From contig NZ_SNYN01000027.1 in the NCBI RefSeq assembly GCF_004363075.1, positions 1 to 62,078 of the forward strand: a DNA stretch of 62,078 bases, in the 5' to 3' direction. Positions 27,479-34,439 of the stretch are shown here, in pieces. Source of the DNA: Actinorugispora endophytica (GTDB taxonomy: Bacteria > Actinomycetota > Actinomycetes > Streptosporangiales > Streptosporangiaceae). How positions within the stretch are numbered: the first letter of the stretch is position 1; each line of letters opens with the position of its first letter. The translations under genes and the position numbers were made by a program. The notes under the pieces were generated by a model that did not search any database, had not been told where the DNA came from, and saw nothing but the letters and a program-made list of their open reading frames with translations.

Positions 27479-29194
27479 TCACGGGGTGAGGCGCCGCGTC
27501 GCCAGCTCCCGCACCCGCGGGCGGGTCGAGAGGCCCGGGACCGTGCGGAGGGCGGCGGGGACGACCGGGGAGTGCTCCCAGCGGACCGATGCCGCGCGGC
27601 CGTCCAGGGTGAGGGTGGCCAGGGCGTTGTCGTACCAGGGGCCCTTGTCCAGGCTCCACCGCAGGGCCGGGGCGCGCACGCCCGCCAGGCGGGCCATCGT
27701 GCGGCAGAGGAGCCCCGTGACGGCGCGCGCGGCGACCCACATCATGCGGCGCATCGTGGGCGGCAGCCAGTTGCAGACGGGAGAGCAGACCAGCTGCGCG
27801 ATCACGGTGCCCGAGGCGGCCGCCCCGCGGCCGCGGGGCGCGGCGCGGGCCAGGTAGGAGAAGTGCACGTCGCCGCCGAGGAACAGCACGCTCGCGGGCG
27901 GCGCGCCGCGCCCGCCCGCCGCCACCTCCCGCACCGTCTCGGACACCGCCGAGAAGGACCGCCCGAACGCCGGCCAGTGCTCCAGGTCCATCTCCTGGCG
28001 CAGCTTCTCGCCGAGGCCCCGCATCCGCTCCCCCCACGCGCCCGCGCACACCGCCTCGTTCCACGCCTCCAGGTAGTGGATGCCCGACGGGAGCAGGAAC
28101 GGCAGCGTGCTGGCCAGCACCAGGTGGTCCACGTCCCCGGTCATCGACGCGTCCAGCCACCGGGAGCCGGGACCGCCGAGCATGGAGCGCGCCCGGTCGT
28201 CGGCGACGTCGCGCCCGCAGCGGGTGTCCACCATCAGCACCCGGCTGCGCCCGAAGTCGTGCCGGTGGCTCCAGACGTAGGAGTCGGGTTCGCTGTGCGC
28301 CCGCCACGCGAAGTCGTCCAGCACCGCGCCGCCGTCGCCGCCGCCCGCGGTGAGGGCGCGCCACACCGGGTCCCCGGCCCGCGCCCCGGGGGAGAGGTTC
28401 CCCAGGTGCTGGTACACCCAGTACGAGCCCAGCCCGGAGGTGACGCGCGGACGCCACCAGCGGTTCCGCTCGATCTCGCGCCGCCAGGTGCCCGAGGTGT
28501 TCCAGTCGTCCCGGATGTCGTGGTCGTCGAACAGCATCAGCGTCGGCACCGTGGACAGCAGCCACCGGATGTCCGGGTCGCTCCACGCCTGCCGGTACAG
28601 CTCCGCGTACTCGTCGAAGAACACGACCTCGTCGTCGGGCGGGCGGACCCCGCCGTCCGGGGTGCGCGCGCGCCGTTCGGCGAGATACGCGCGCATCGGC
28701 GACTGGATCTCGTCGGCGTACACCTGGTCGCCGATGAGCAGCAGCGCGGTGGGCTCCGCCGGGGCCGCGCCGGTGTCCGCGTCCCGGCGGTCGGCGGCGA
28801 GCCGCAACGCGTGGGCGCGCAGCATGTCGACCCCGTACCGCATCACCGCGGTGGGGGAGTGGTCGGTGGGGGTGCGGCAGGACCCGAACAGCAGCCGCTG
28901 CGGGGCCTCGTGGTCCAGCGCGCGCAGCACGCTCGGCGGGTGCGGCGAGTCCGGTTCGGGCCACACCGGCGCGTCGTCCAGGAGCACCCCGTACTCCAGG
29001 GCCTGCCCGGGCCGCAGCCCCTCGACCTCGCACAGCGCGTAGTGGTGCCCGTGCACCGTGAACGTGTCGGCCCGCGCAGTGAGGTCCCCGGCGGTGACCG
29101 TGACCGCGCAGGGGGCGTCCGTCTCCACCCAGACCGCCGCAGTGGTCTCGCTCACGTGGCGCAGCATCGGGCCGAGCCGAAGTACAGCACCCAC
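27479..29194 (-). CDS. PhoD-like metallophosphatase
   Basis: The 571-residue protein has a PhoD-like phosphodiesterase/phosphatase domain. Metal-binding blocks are FGSCRTPTD, LIGDQVYADE, DDHDIRDDWN and FLGGDVHFSYLA. An N-terminal beta-domain (residues ~1-90, LRHVSETTAAVWVETDAP) precedes it. No Tat or Sec signal is present, so unlike secreted PhoD this copy is probably cytoplasmic. GTG at 29194 follows GGGAGACACTG. It ends nine bases from the convergent DUF1445 gene. Confidence 0.88.
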   Translation of the reverse strand: MGAVLRLGPMLRHVSETTAAVWVETDAPCAVTVTAGDLTARADTFTVHGHHYALCEVEGLRPGQALEYGVLLDDAPVWPEPDSPHPPSVLRALDHEAPQRLLFGSCRTPTDHSPTAVMRYGVDMLRAHALRLAADRRDADTGAAPAEPTALLLIGDQVYADEIQSPMRAYLAERRARTPDGGVRPPDDEVVFFDEYAELYRQAWSDPDIRWLLSTVPTLMLFDDHDIRDDWNTSGTWRREIERNRWWRPRVTSGLGSYWVYQHLGNLSPGARAGDPVWRALTAGGGDGGAVLDDFAWRAHSEPDSYVWSHRHDFGRSRVLMVDTRCGRDVADDRARSMLGGPGSRWLDASMTGDVDHLVLASTLPFLLPSGIHYLEAWNEAVCAGAWGERMRGLGEKLRQEMDLEHWPAFGRSFSAVSETVREVAAGGRGAPPASVLFLGGDVHFSYLARAAPRGRGAAASGTVIAQLVCSPVCNWLPPTMRRMMWVAARAVTGLLCRTMARLAGVRAPALRWSLDKGPWYDNALATLTLDGRAASVRWEHSPVVPAALRTVPGLSTRPRVRELATRRLTP

Positions 29195-29348
29195 CAGTGT
29201 CTCCCGCCGTCGATTCCGCAAAAAAGGGCTCACCACGAGTATGGCCGCTCCCGCGTGCCGGGAGACAGGGGGCGATGTGACCGCCGTCCTGTCCACAGGG
29301 GACGGGGGCGAGCTTGCAATCGGGTCCGTCCTGAGTAACCGTTGCCAC

Positions 29349-29756
29349 ATGCGGACCAAATTGCTCGACCTGCGCACAGGCGGGTCCGAGGCCGTCATCG
29401 ACATCACCCCGCAGTGTGCGGAGTTCGTGGCCGAGACGGGCGAGGACGGGTTGCTGAACGTGTTCGTCCCGCACGCCACGGCCGGGGTGGCGGTCATGGA
29501 ACTGGGCGCCCGCTCCGACGAGGACCTGCTCGCGGCCCTGGGCGACCTGCTTCCGGCGGACGACCGCTGGCGGCACCGGCACGGCTCCCCGGGCCACGGG
29601 CGCTCGCACGTCATGCCGGCCCTCATCGCCCCCTACGCCACCGTTCCGGTGATTTCGGGGAAGCCCGCGTTGGGTACGTGGCAATCTATCGCCATTGTGG
29701 ACGTCAACATCGATAATCCTGAGCGTCAGGTCCGGCTGTCGTTCTTGACGGGCTGA
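29349..29756 (+). CDS. YjbQ/UPF0047 family protein
   Basis: The 135-residue protein is a UPF0047 (YjbQ) member; such proteins have weak thiamine-phosphate synthase activity in E. coli and an unclear true role. Conserved elements are FVPHATAGVAVMELG, the histidine-rich HRHGSPGHGRSHVMPAL and GTWQSIAIVDVNID. The fold is a small trimeric beta-sandwich with a metal site. ATG at 29349 is the first codon giving the family N-terminus. The gene diverges from the PhoD-like gene. Confidence 0.9.
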   Translation: MRTKLLDLRTGGSEAVIDITPQCAEFVAETGEDGLLNVFVPHATAGVAVMELGARSDEDLLAALGDLLPADDRWRHRHGSPGHGRSHVMPALIAPYATVPVISGKPALGTWQSIAIVDVNIDNPERQVRLSFLTG

Positions 29757-29803
29757 GCTGACGGGGCAGGATGGTAGAAGCAGGGCACACGGGAGGGCAC
29801 GCG

Positions 29804-29833
29804 TTGACGGATCAGGTGCCCAGCGTGTGAACT
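29804..29833 (+). promoter_or_regulatory. Possible promoter for DUF3052-ahpE
   Basis: TTGACG and TGAACT are separated by 18 bases, in the 170-bp gap before the DUF3052 gene. Assignment is by pattern only. Confidence 0.35.
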
Positions 29834-29926
29834 TAGCCAGCAACGGCGGGATCGACCCAGGATTACGGGGCCAGTCGCGGCCGAGCCCGTAAGGAGCGGG
29901 CGACAACAGAGTGGAGGAGGACTTTC

Positions 29927-30358
29927 GTGAGCGCGACCGCGGGCCAGGCACAGAGCGAACGTGGCCTGGCCGAACGACTCGGGTTCAAACCGGGTCAGGT
30001 GGTGCAGGAATTCGGGTTCGACGACGACGTGGACGAGCAGCTGCGTGCGTCGATCGCGGAGAGTACCGGCAGTGAGCTGGTCGACGAGGACTATGCCGAC
30101 GTCGTGGACGCGGCGCTGCTGTGGTGGCGGGACGACGAGGAGGACGACCTCACGGACGTCCTCGTGGACGTGTCCGCCACGATCGAGGGAGGCGGCATCA
30201 TCCTGGTGCTGACCCCCAAGGCTGGCAGAGAGGGGCACGTCCCGCCCAGCGACGTCGCGGAGGCCGCGACCACCGCGGGACTGTCGCAGACCAGCGCGGT
30301 GAGCGCCGGCCCCGACTGGTCGGGGACCCGGCTCGTCCTGCCCAAGGCGCAGCGTTGA
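29927..30358 (+). CDS. DUF3052 family protein
   Basis: The 143-residue acidic protein belongs to DUF3052, an actinobacterial family. ERLGFKPGQVVQEFGFDDDV, ALLWWRDDEEDDLTDVLVD and the final DWSGTRLVLPK are typical. A homologue lies next to ahpE in mycobacteria, the same order as here. The start is GTG after GGAGGAGGACTTTC. Function is not known; the fixed pairing with a peroxiredoxin suggests a stress-related role. Confidence 0.85.
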   Translation: MSATAGQAQSERGLAERLGFKPGQVVQEFGFDDDVDEQLRASIAESTGSELVDEDYADVVDAALLWWRDDEEDDLTDVLVDVSATIEGGGIILVLTPKAGREGHVPPSDVAEAATTAGLSQTSAVSAGPDWSGTRLVLPKAQR

Positions 30359-30460
30359 GTCTTTCCGACCGACGGCGCCGCGGGCGCCGGTCCTAGGGCG
30401 TGTCACGTGCCGCCCGCCCGACGCGGGCGGCACGGAACCGGATCCGGGGAACGAGGACGC

Positions 30461-30922
30461 ATGTCGATCGAGATCGGCCGGAACGCTCCGGACTTCGCGC
30501 TCGCCGACCAGTACGGCCAGACCGTGCGGTTGTCGGATTTCCGGGGTCGGAGGAACGTCGCGGTGGTGTTCTACCCGCTGGCCTTCTCCGGGATCTGCGG
30601 AGGGGAGCTGCGTGAGCTCCGCGACAACGCGGACGAGTTCGCCGGCCACGGCGTCCAGCTGTTGAGCGTCTCGGTGGACTCCGTGTTCTCCCACCGGGTC
30701 TGGGCCGACCAGGAGGGCCTGGAGTTCCCGCTGCTCTCGGACTTCTGGCCGCACGGCGCCGTCGCCAGGGCCTACGGGGTCTTCGACGACGCCAAGGGCG
30801 TGGCCCTGCGCGGAGCCTTCCTGATCGACACCGAGGGGGTCGTGCTGTGGAAGATCGTCAACCCGGTCTCCAGGGCCCGGAGCCTCGATGACTACCGCAA
30901 GGCATTCGCCGAGTTGAGCTGA
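30461..30922 (+). CDS. ahpE: AhpE-type peroxiredoxin
   Basis: The 153-residue thiol peroxidase reduces peroxides and peroxynitrite. The peroxidatic cysteine is C46 in YPLAFSGICGGELREL, with the usual Thr of the motif replaced by Ser, and no resolving cysteine is obvious, so it is one-Cys like mycobacterial AhpE. The N-terminal IGRNAPDFALADQYGQ and later VDSVFSHRVWA fit the AhpE subfamily. Reduction by mycothiol/mycoredoxin is the known system in relatives. Confidence 0.93.
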   Translation: MSIEIGRNAPDFALADQYGQTVRLSDFRGRRNVAVVFYPLAFSGICGGELRELRDNADEFAGHGVQLLSVSVDSVFSHRVWADQEGLEFPLLSDFWPHGAVARAYGVFDDAKGVALRGAFLIDTEGVVLWKIVNPVSRARSLDDYRKAFAELS

Positions 30923-30939
30923 TCCACCGAAGGAGACTC

Positions 30940-31287
30940 ATGCCCTGCTACCTGTGCGGGGCGCGGCCCAGCGACCCGGCTCGCGGCGCCCGACCGTGGA
31001 AGCGCGGGGTCCGCCACGAGCGCCAGGTGCTGATCTGCCCGGACTGCCTCGTGAGTCGGGACTGGAAAGCCGACCTCGACCGCTGCGGCCGCTGCCGGTC
31101 CACGTTCCTGATCTCCCGACTGGGCGAGATCGAGTGCCACGGATGCGGGGAGGTGCGCCCCCAGGCCGCCCCCCAGCCCGCCGCCGCGCCGCTCCCGGGC
31201 TCCGCCCTCACCAACGAGGTCGAGCAGGCCCTGTCCCGCGCCCTGAGCGGCCTGACGGCCCTTCCCGCCCCGCACACGCGACGCTGA
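30940..31287 (+). CDS. Multi-CxxC zinc-ribbon protein
   Basis: The 115-residue protein carries four CxxC pairs (CYLC, CPDC, CGRC, CHGC), sufficient for two structural zinc sites in the first ~70 residues. A proline/alanine linker and a short helical tail (ALTNEVEQALSRALSGL) follow. I do not recognise a named family. It begins 17 bases after ahpE with AAGGAGACTC upstream, so it is probably co-transcribed and may be redox-linked. Confidence 0.75.
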   Translation: MPCYLCGARPSDPARGARPWKRGVRHERQVLICPDCLVSRDWKADLDRCGRCRSTFLISRLGEIECHGCGEVRPQAAPQPAAAPLPGSALTNEVEQALSRALSGLTALPAPHTRR

Positions 31288-31350
31288 CCCCCGCGAACCG
31301 GTACTATCTCGGTGCGGGAGCTCGGCTGCGGCCGGGTCTCCTCTGCGCGC

Positions 31351-31424
31351 GGGCGTGTAGCTCAGTTGGTCAGAGCACCCGCCTTACAAGCGGGCGGTCG
31401 GAGGTTCGAGTCCTCTCGCGCCCA
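31351..31424 (+). tRNA. tRNA-Val (TAC anticodon)
   Basis: A 74-nt cloverleaf is complete. The acceptor GGGCGTG pairs with CGCGCCC with one G-U pair, the D arm is GCTC-GAGC, the anticodon stem CCCGC-GCGGG holds loop CTTACAA with anticodon TAC, and the T loop is TTCGAGT. The discriminator base is A and CCA is not fully encoded. A terminator hairpin follows. A 27-base 3'-end-like copy lies at 37378-37404. Confidence 0.95.
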
Positions 31425-31444
31425 CAGCCCCGGAGTCACGAAGA

Positions 31445-31480
31445 ACGCCCCTTGGCCTGTGCGAGCAGGCCAAGGGGCGT
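31445..31480 (+). terminator. Terminator after tRNA-Val
   Basis: ACGCCCCTTGGCCT and AGGCCAAGGGGCGT form a perfect 14-bp stem with an eight-base loop, followed by TTCG. It lies 20 bases after the tRNA. Confidence 0.85.
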
Positions 31481-31834
31481 TTCGCGCCATCGGTGGCTGT
31501 CAGCGGCGGTGCCCGACTCTCGGCGGGTGGCCACGCTGAATACGCGCCGAAGAGTCAGGGTCTTCCCAGCACCTCCTCGACCTGCCTCCGGGCGCGGTCA
31601 TCCCCACCGGTGAGGAACCTGGCGCGGATCTTCTTCGGCGCGGCCGCACCGTGCCCCACACGCTGATGGCGCGACCGTCGCCTTCTGCGGGTTTCGGACA
31701 ACGAGTGAACCGCTGTGCGGACCGGGGTGGGAGCCGCCCTCTCGCTCCTGGTGCGCTCGCCGGTCCGGCTGCGGCACCGGTGCGGGTCATGGTGCGTCTT
31801 CGAAGCGGGCGCGCGGACAGGTGTGCGCCACGGG
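31481..31834. other. 354-bp non-coding interval with possible gene remnant
   Basis: No complete gene is visible. On the minus strand a short stretch reading KKIRARFLTGGDDRARRQ and then VEEVLGRP followed by a stop at 31555 looks protein-like but has no matching upstream domain. It may be the tail of a gene cut by the event that placed the neighbouring genes beside the tRNA. Confidence 0.3.
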
Positions 31835-33331
31835 TCAGATCCAGGCCCGCCGTTCCCGGCCGCGGGGGTCGTCGACCTGGGTCCACTCGGCGTCGATACG
31901 CATCGTGGCCCGGCGCTCGCCGTCGTAAGGGTCCCACCCGGGGTCGCCGGTCCTGGCGAACCGGATCCAGGTCTCGTGCACGCGGGTGGCCAGGTCCGCG
32001 GGGGGCCTGCCGAGGCCCAGCAGGCCGCCTGGACCGTGCAACCGCTGTAGATGCGCGAGGTCGAAGACGAAGGGGAGCTCCACCGCGTGGGTGGCGCCGA
32101 GTTCCCCGTCCAGGGCGTCGGAGCGCCACGCGAACTCGTAGCGGAAGGTGGCGGATGCGGGGTGGGAGGCATGGGCGCCGGCCAGGGCCCAGCTGCCGGC
32201 GCCGAACAGCGCGTCGCCCATGATGGCGGACCGCAGCTCACCGAAGGAGGCCTGGGGGCGTTCCCTCCGGTAGGTCTGGACGAGCTGCGCCGGATCCGGG
32301 TGCGAGCGCGCCGCGGCCGCGTCGACGTCGGATGCGGTCGAGGTGGAATAGCCGCCCACGGGGGCCAGGTAGAGGTTCCCCTCCTCGGTGTTGGTCCCGA
32401 CGAGCAGGTCGACGTCTGCGCTGAGTCCGGCGAGGACGGATTCGGCGGGCTGCGTGTCGAGGACCAGGCTGAAGGGGCTGAGCCCGATCAGCGGGTCGCG
32501 GTGCGTCTCGGTCCGCAGGTCGATGCCCGAGAGCCGGGAAGCGGCCTTGACCAGGCGGTCGTCGGAGATCTCCGAGAAGGCGCCGACATGGGGCCGAACG
32601 CGCAGGAGTTCGGCCGCGGCGTCGGTGACGCGGGCGGCCTGCTCGGTCGTGAACGCCCCCAGTCCGCTGCCGCTCTGGACGATCGCCCGCTGGAAGAGGC
32701 CCGTGGCCTCGGGGGTGGCAAGGACGCCACTGACGATGGTCGCCCCGGCCGACTGGCCGAAGAGGGTGACGTTGTGCGGATCACCGCCGAAGGCGGCGGC
32801 GTTCTCGCGGACCCAGCGCAGCGCGGCGACGACATCGAGCAGGCCACGGTTGGCGGGCGCTCCGGGAATGTCGAGGAACCCGGCGATGCCGAGCCGGTAG
32901 TTCAGGGTGACGAGGACGACGCCGTCGCGGGCGAAGCCGCTGCCGTCGTACATCGCGGAGCGTGTCGAGCCGGCGACGAATCCCCCGCCGTGGACGAACA
33001 CCATGACGGGCAGGCCGCCGTCCATGGTCGCGGGCGTCCAGACGTTGACGGTGAGGTAGTCGTCCCCGTAGCTCCAACCGTCGCCGAAATAGGGGGACAT
33101 GTCCACGCTGCCGAGCCTGCGCTCGGACTGCGGCGCGTTGGGTCCCGGCATGGTGGCGTCCCGGATGCCGTCCCAGGGCTCGTGCGGCCGCGGCCGCGTG
33201 AATCGGTCGGCACCGAGGGGAGGGGCGGCGTACGGGACGCTCAGGAAGGCGATGGTGCCGTCCTGGCGTCGGCCGCGGACCGCTCCCCGCGCGGTGGTCA
33301 CGACGGAGTCGGGGTGGTGGTTCACAGACAT
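31835..33331 (-). CDS. Type-B carboxylesterase
   Basis: The 498-residue alpha/beta hydrolase is a carboxylesterase of the cholinesterase-like type B family. Oxyanion loop FVHGGGFVAGS, nucleophile elbow LFGQSAGATIVSG, acid LVGTNTEEGNLY and histidine GATHAVELPFVFD are all present. No signal peptide is visible. It starts 15 bases after the metallo-beta-lactamase-fold gene, with GGAAAGGC before the ATG, so the two form an operon facing away from the LAL regulator. The substrate is not evident; ester-containing natural products are possible. Confidence 0.92.
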   Translation of the reverse strand: MSVNHHPDSVVTTARGAVRGRRQDGTIAFLSVPYAAPPLGADRFTRPRPHEPWDGIRDATMPGPNAPQSERRLGSVDMSPYFGDGWSYGDDYLTVNVWTPATMDGGLPVMVFVHGGGFVAGSTRSAMYDGSGFARDGVVLVTLNYRLGIAGFLDIPGAPANRGLLDVVAALRWVRENAAAFGGDPHNVTLFGQSAGATIVSGVLATPEATGLFQRAIVQSGSGLGAFTTEQAARVTDAAAELLRVRPHVGAFSEISDDRLVKAASRLSGIDLRTETHRDPLIGLSPFSLVLDTQPAESVLAGLSADVDLLVGTNTEEGNLYLAPVGGYSTSTASDVDAAAARSHPDPAQLVQTYRRERPQASFGELRSAIMGDALFGAGSWALAGAHASHPASATFRYEFAWRSDALDGELGATHAVELPFVFDLAHLQRLHGPGGLLGLGRPPADLATRVHETWIRFARTGDPGWDPYDGERRATMRIDAEWTQVDDPRGRERRAWI

Positions 33332-33346
33332 GCCTTTCCGCTGGCC

Positions 33347-34261
33347 TCAGCCCTGCCCGGTGTACGGGGCGAAGGGGGCCCAGCCCTTGATGGCGAACTT
33401 GTCTCCGTCGCGCACCACTTCGGCGGCGCCGTGGCCGCCCAGGTGCGCGGGGATCACGAGTGCGTTGTCGTCGACCGCCCGGCCCAGAACCTGGCGGCGG
33501 GTGGCGCGGGCCTCCGCGGGGTTCTCGCAGAAGCAGCTGTTGGCGTCCGGTTCGAGGATCTGCACCGGGTTGTGCAACAGGTCGCCGACGAACACGGCTC
33601 GGTCCGTTCCGGAGGCGAGGGTCAGTACGGAGGAGCCGGGAGTGTGCCCGGGAGCCGCGTCCAAGCGCAGGTCGGCGTCGATCTGGTGGCTGGTCTCCCA
33701 CAGCAGCGTTTGTCCGGCCTCGTGCACGGGCGCCACGCTGTCCTCGAAGACGTTCTGGTTGCCACGGCCGAGCAGTGGCTTGTGGCCGTTCTCGGGGTTC
33801 CAGAAGTCGAAGTCGTTTTTCGGCATCAGATACGTGGCGTTGGGGAAGGTGGGAACCCAGCTCCGACCATCCAGGTACGTGTTCCAGCCGACGTGGTCGA
33901 TGTGGAGATGTGTGTTGATCACGATGTCCACGTCTTCGGGTGCGACGCCGATCCGGGCGAGATCGGCCAGGAAGCCGGTTTCGAGACGACTCCAGACGGG
34001 GGCGTACGGGCGCTCCTTGTGATTGCCCACACCGGTGTCGACGAGAATGGTCTTGCCCCCACTACGGAGCACCCAGGTCTGGATCGCCGAGTTCACGATA
34101 TCGGTCTCGGAATCCAGAAAATGCGGACTCAGCCAGGAGGCGCCGTCGTCCCACACTCCCTTGGGGATTTCCGGAAAGAAGGTGGCGGGTGTCATTTCCA
34201 CGGAGCCGAAGTACTCCCAGACCCGAGTAATGGTGATGTTGCCGAGTTGGATTTGTTCCAT
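33347..34261 (-). CDS. Metallo-beta-lactamase-fold hydrolase
   Basis: The 304-residue protein has the MBL-fold signature INTHLHIDHVGWN, with further ligands in APGHTPGSS, VFVGDLLHNP and IPAHLGGHG. It begins LGNITITRVWEYFGS, which resembles lactonase/esterase-like MBL proteins. Possible activities include lactone or ester hydrolysis. It is the first gene of a two-gene unit with the carboxylesterase, divergent from the LAL regulator, which most likely controls it. The ATG at 34261 starts the family; the open frame extends upstream by chance. Confidence 0.88.
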   Translation of the reverse strand: MEQIQLGNITITRVWEYFGSVEMTPATFFPEIPKGVWDDGASWLSPHFLDSETDIVNSAIQTWVLRSGGKTILVDTGVGNHKERPYAPVWSRLETGFLADLARIGVAPEDVDIVINTHLHIDHVGWNTYLDGRSWVPTFPNATYLMPKNDFDFWNPENGHKPLLGRGNQNVFEDSVAPVHEAGQTLLWETSHQIDADLRLDAAPGHTPGSSVLTLASGTDRAVFVGDLLHNPVQILEPDANSCFCENPAEARATRRQVLGRAVDDNALVIPAHLGGHGAAEVVRDGDKFAIKGWAPFAPYTGQG

Positions 34262-34439
34262 GCGGAGTCCCAGAGAATTCGGTGGCTTTCCCGGAACCAT
34301 ACGGGTGCCTCTGGTGTACGCGGTATCCGTCACGTGACTGCACCCGCGCACGCCCCCGAACGCCGGCTTCGCTGCTTGTAGCCTGGGTGGGCCAAGGCAG
34401 GGCGGCGCCGACCGAGGAGCCACGATTCCTGGAGACCCA

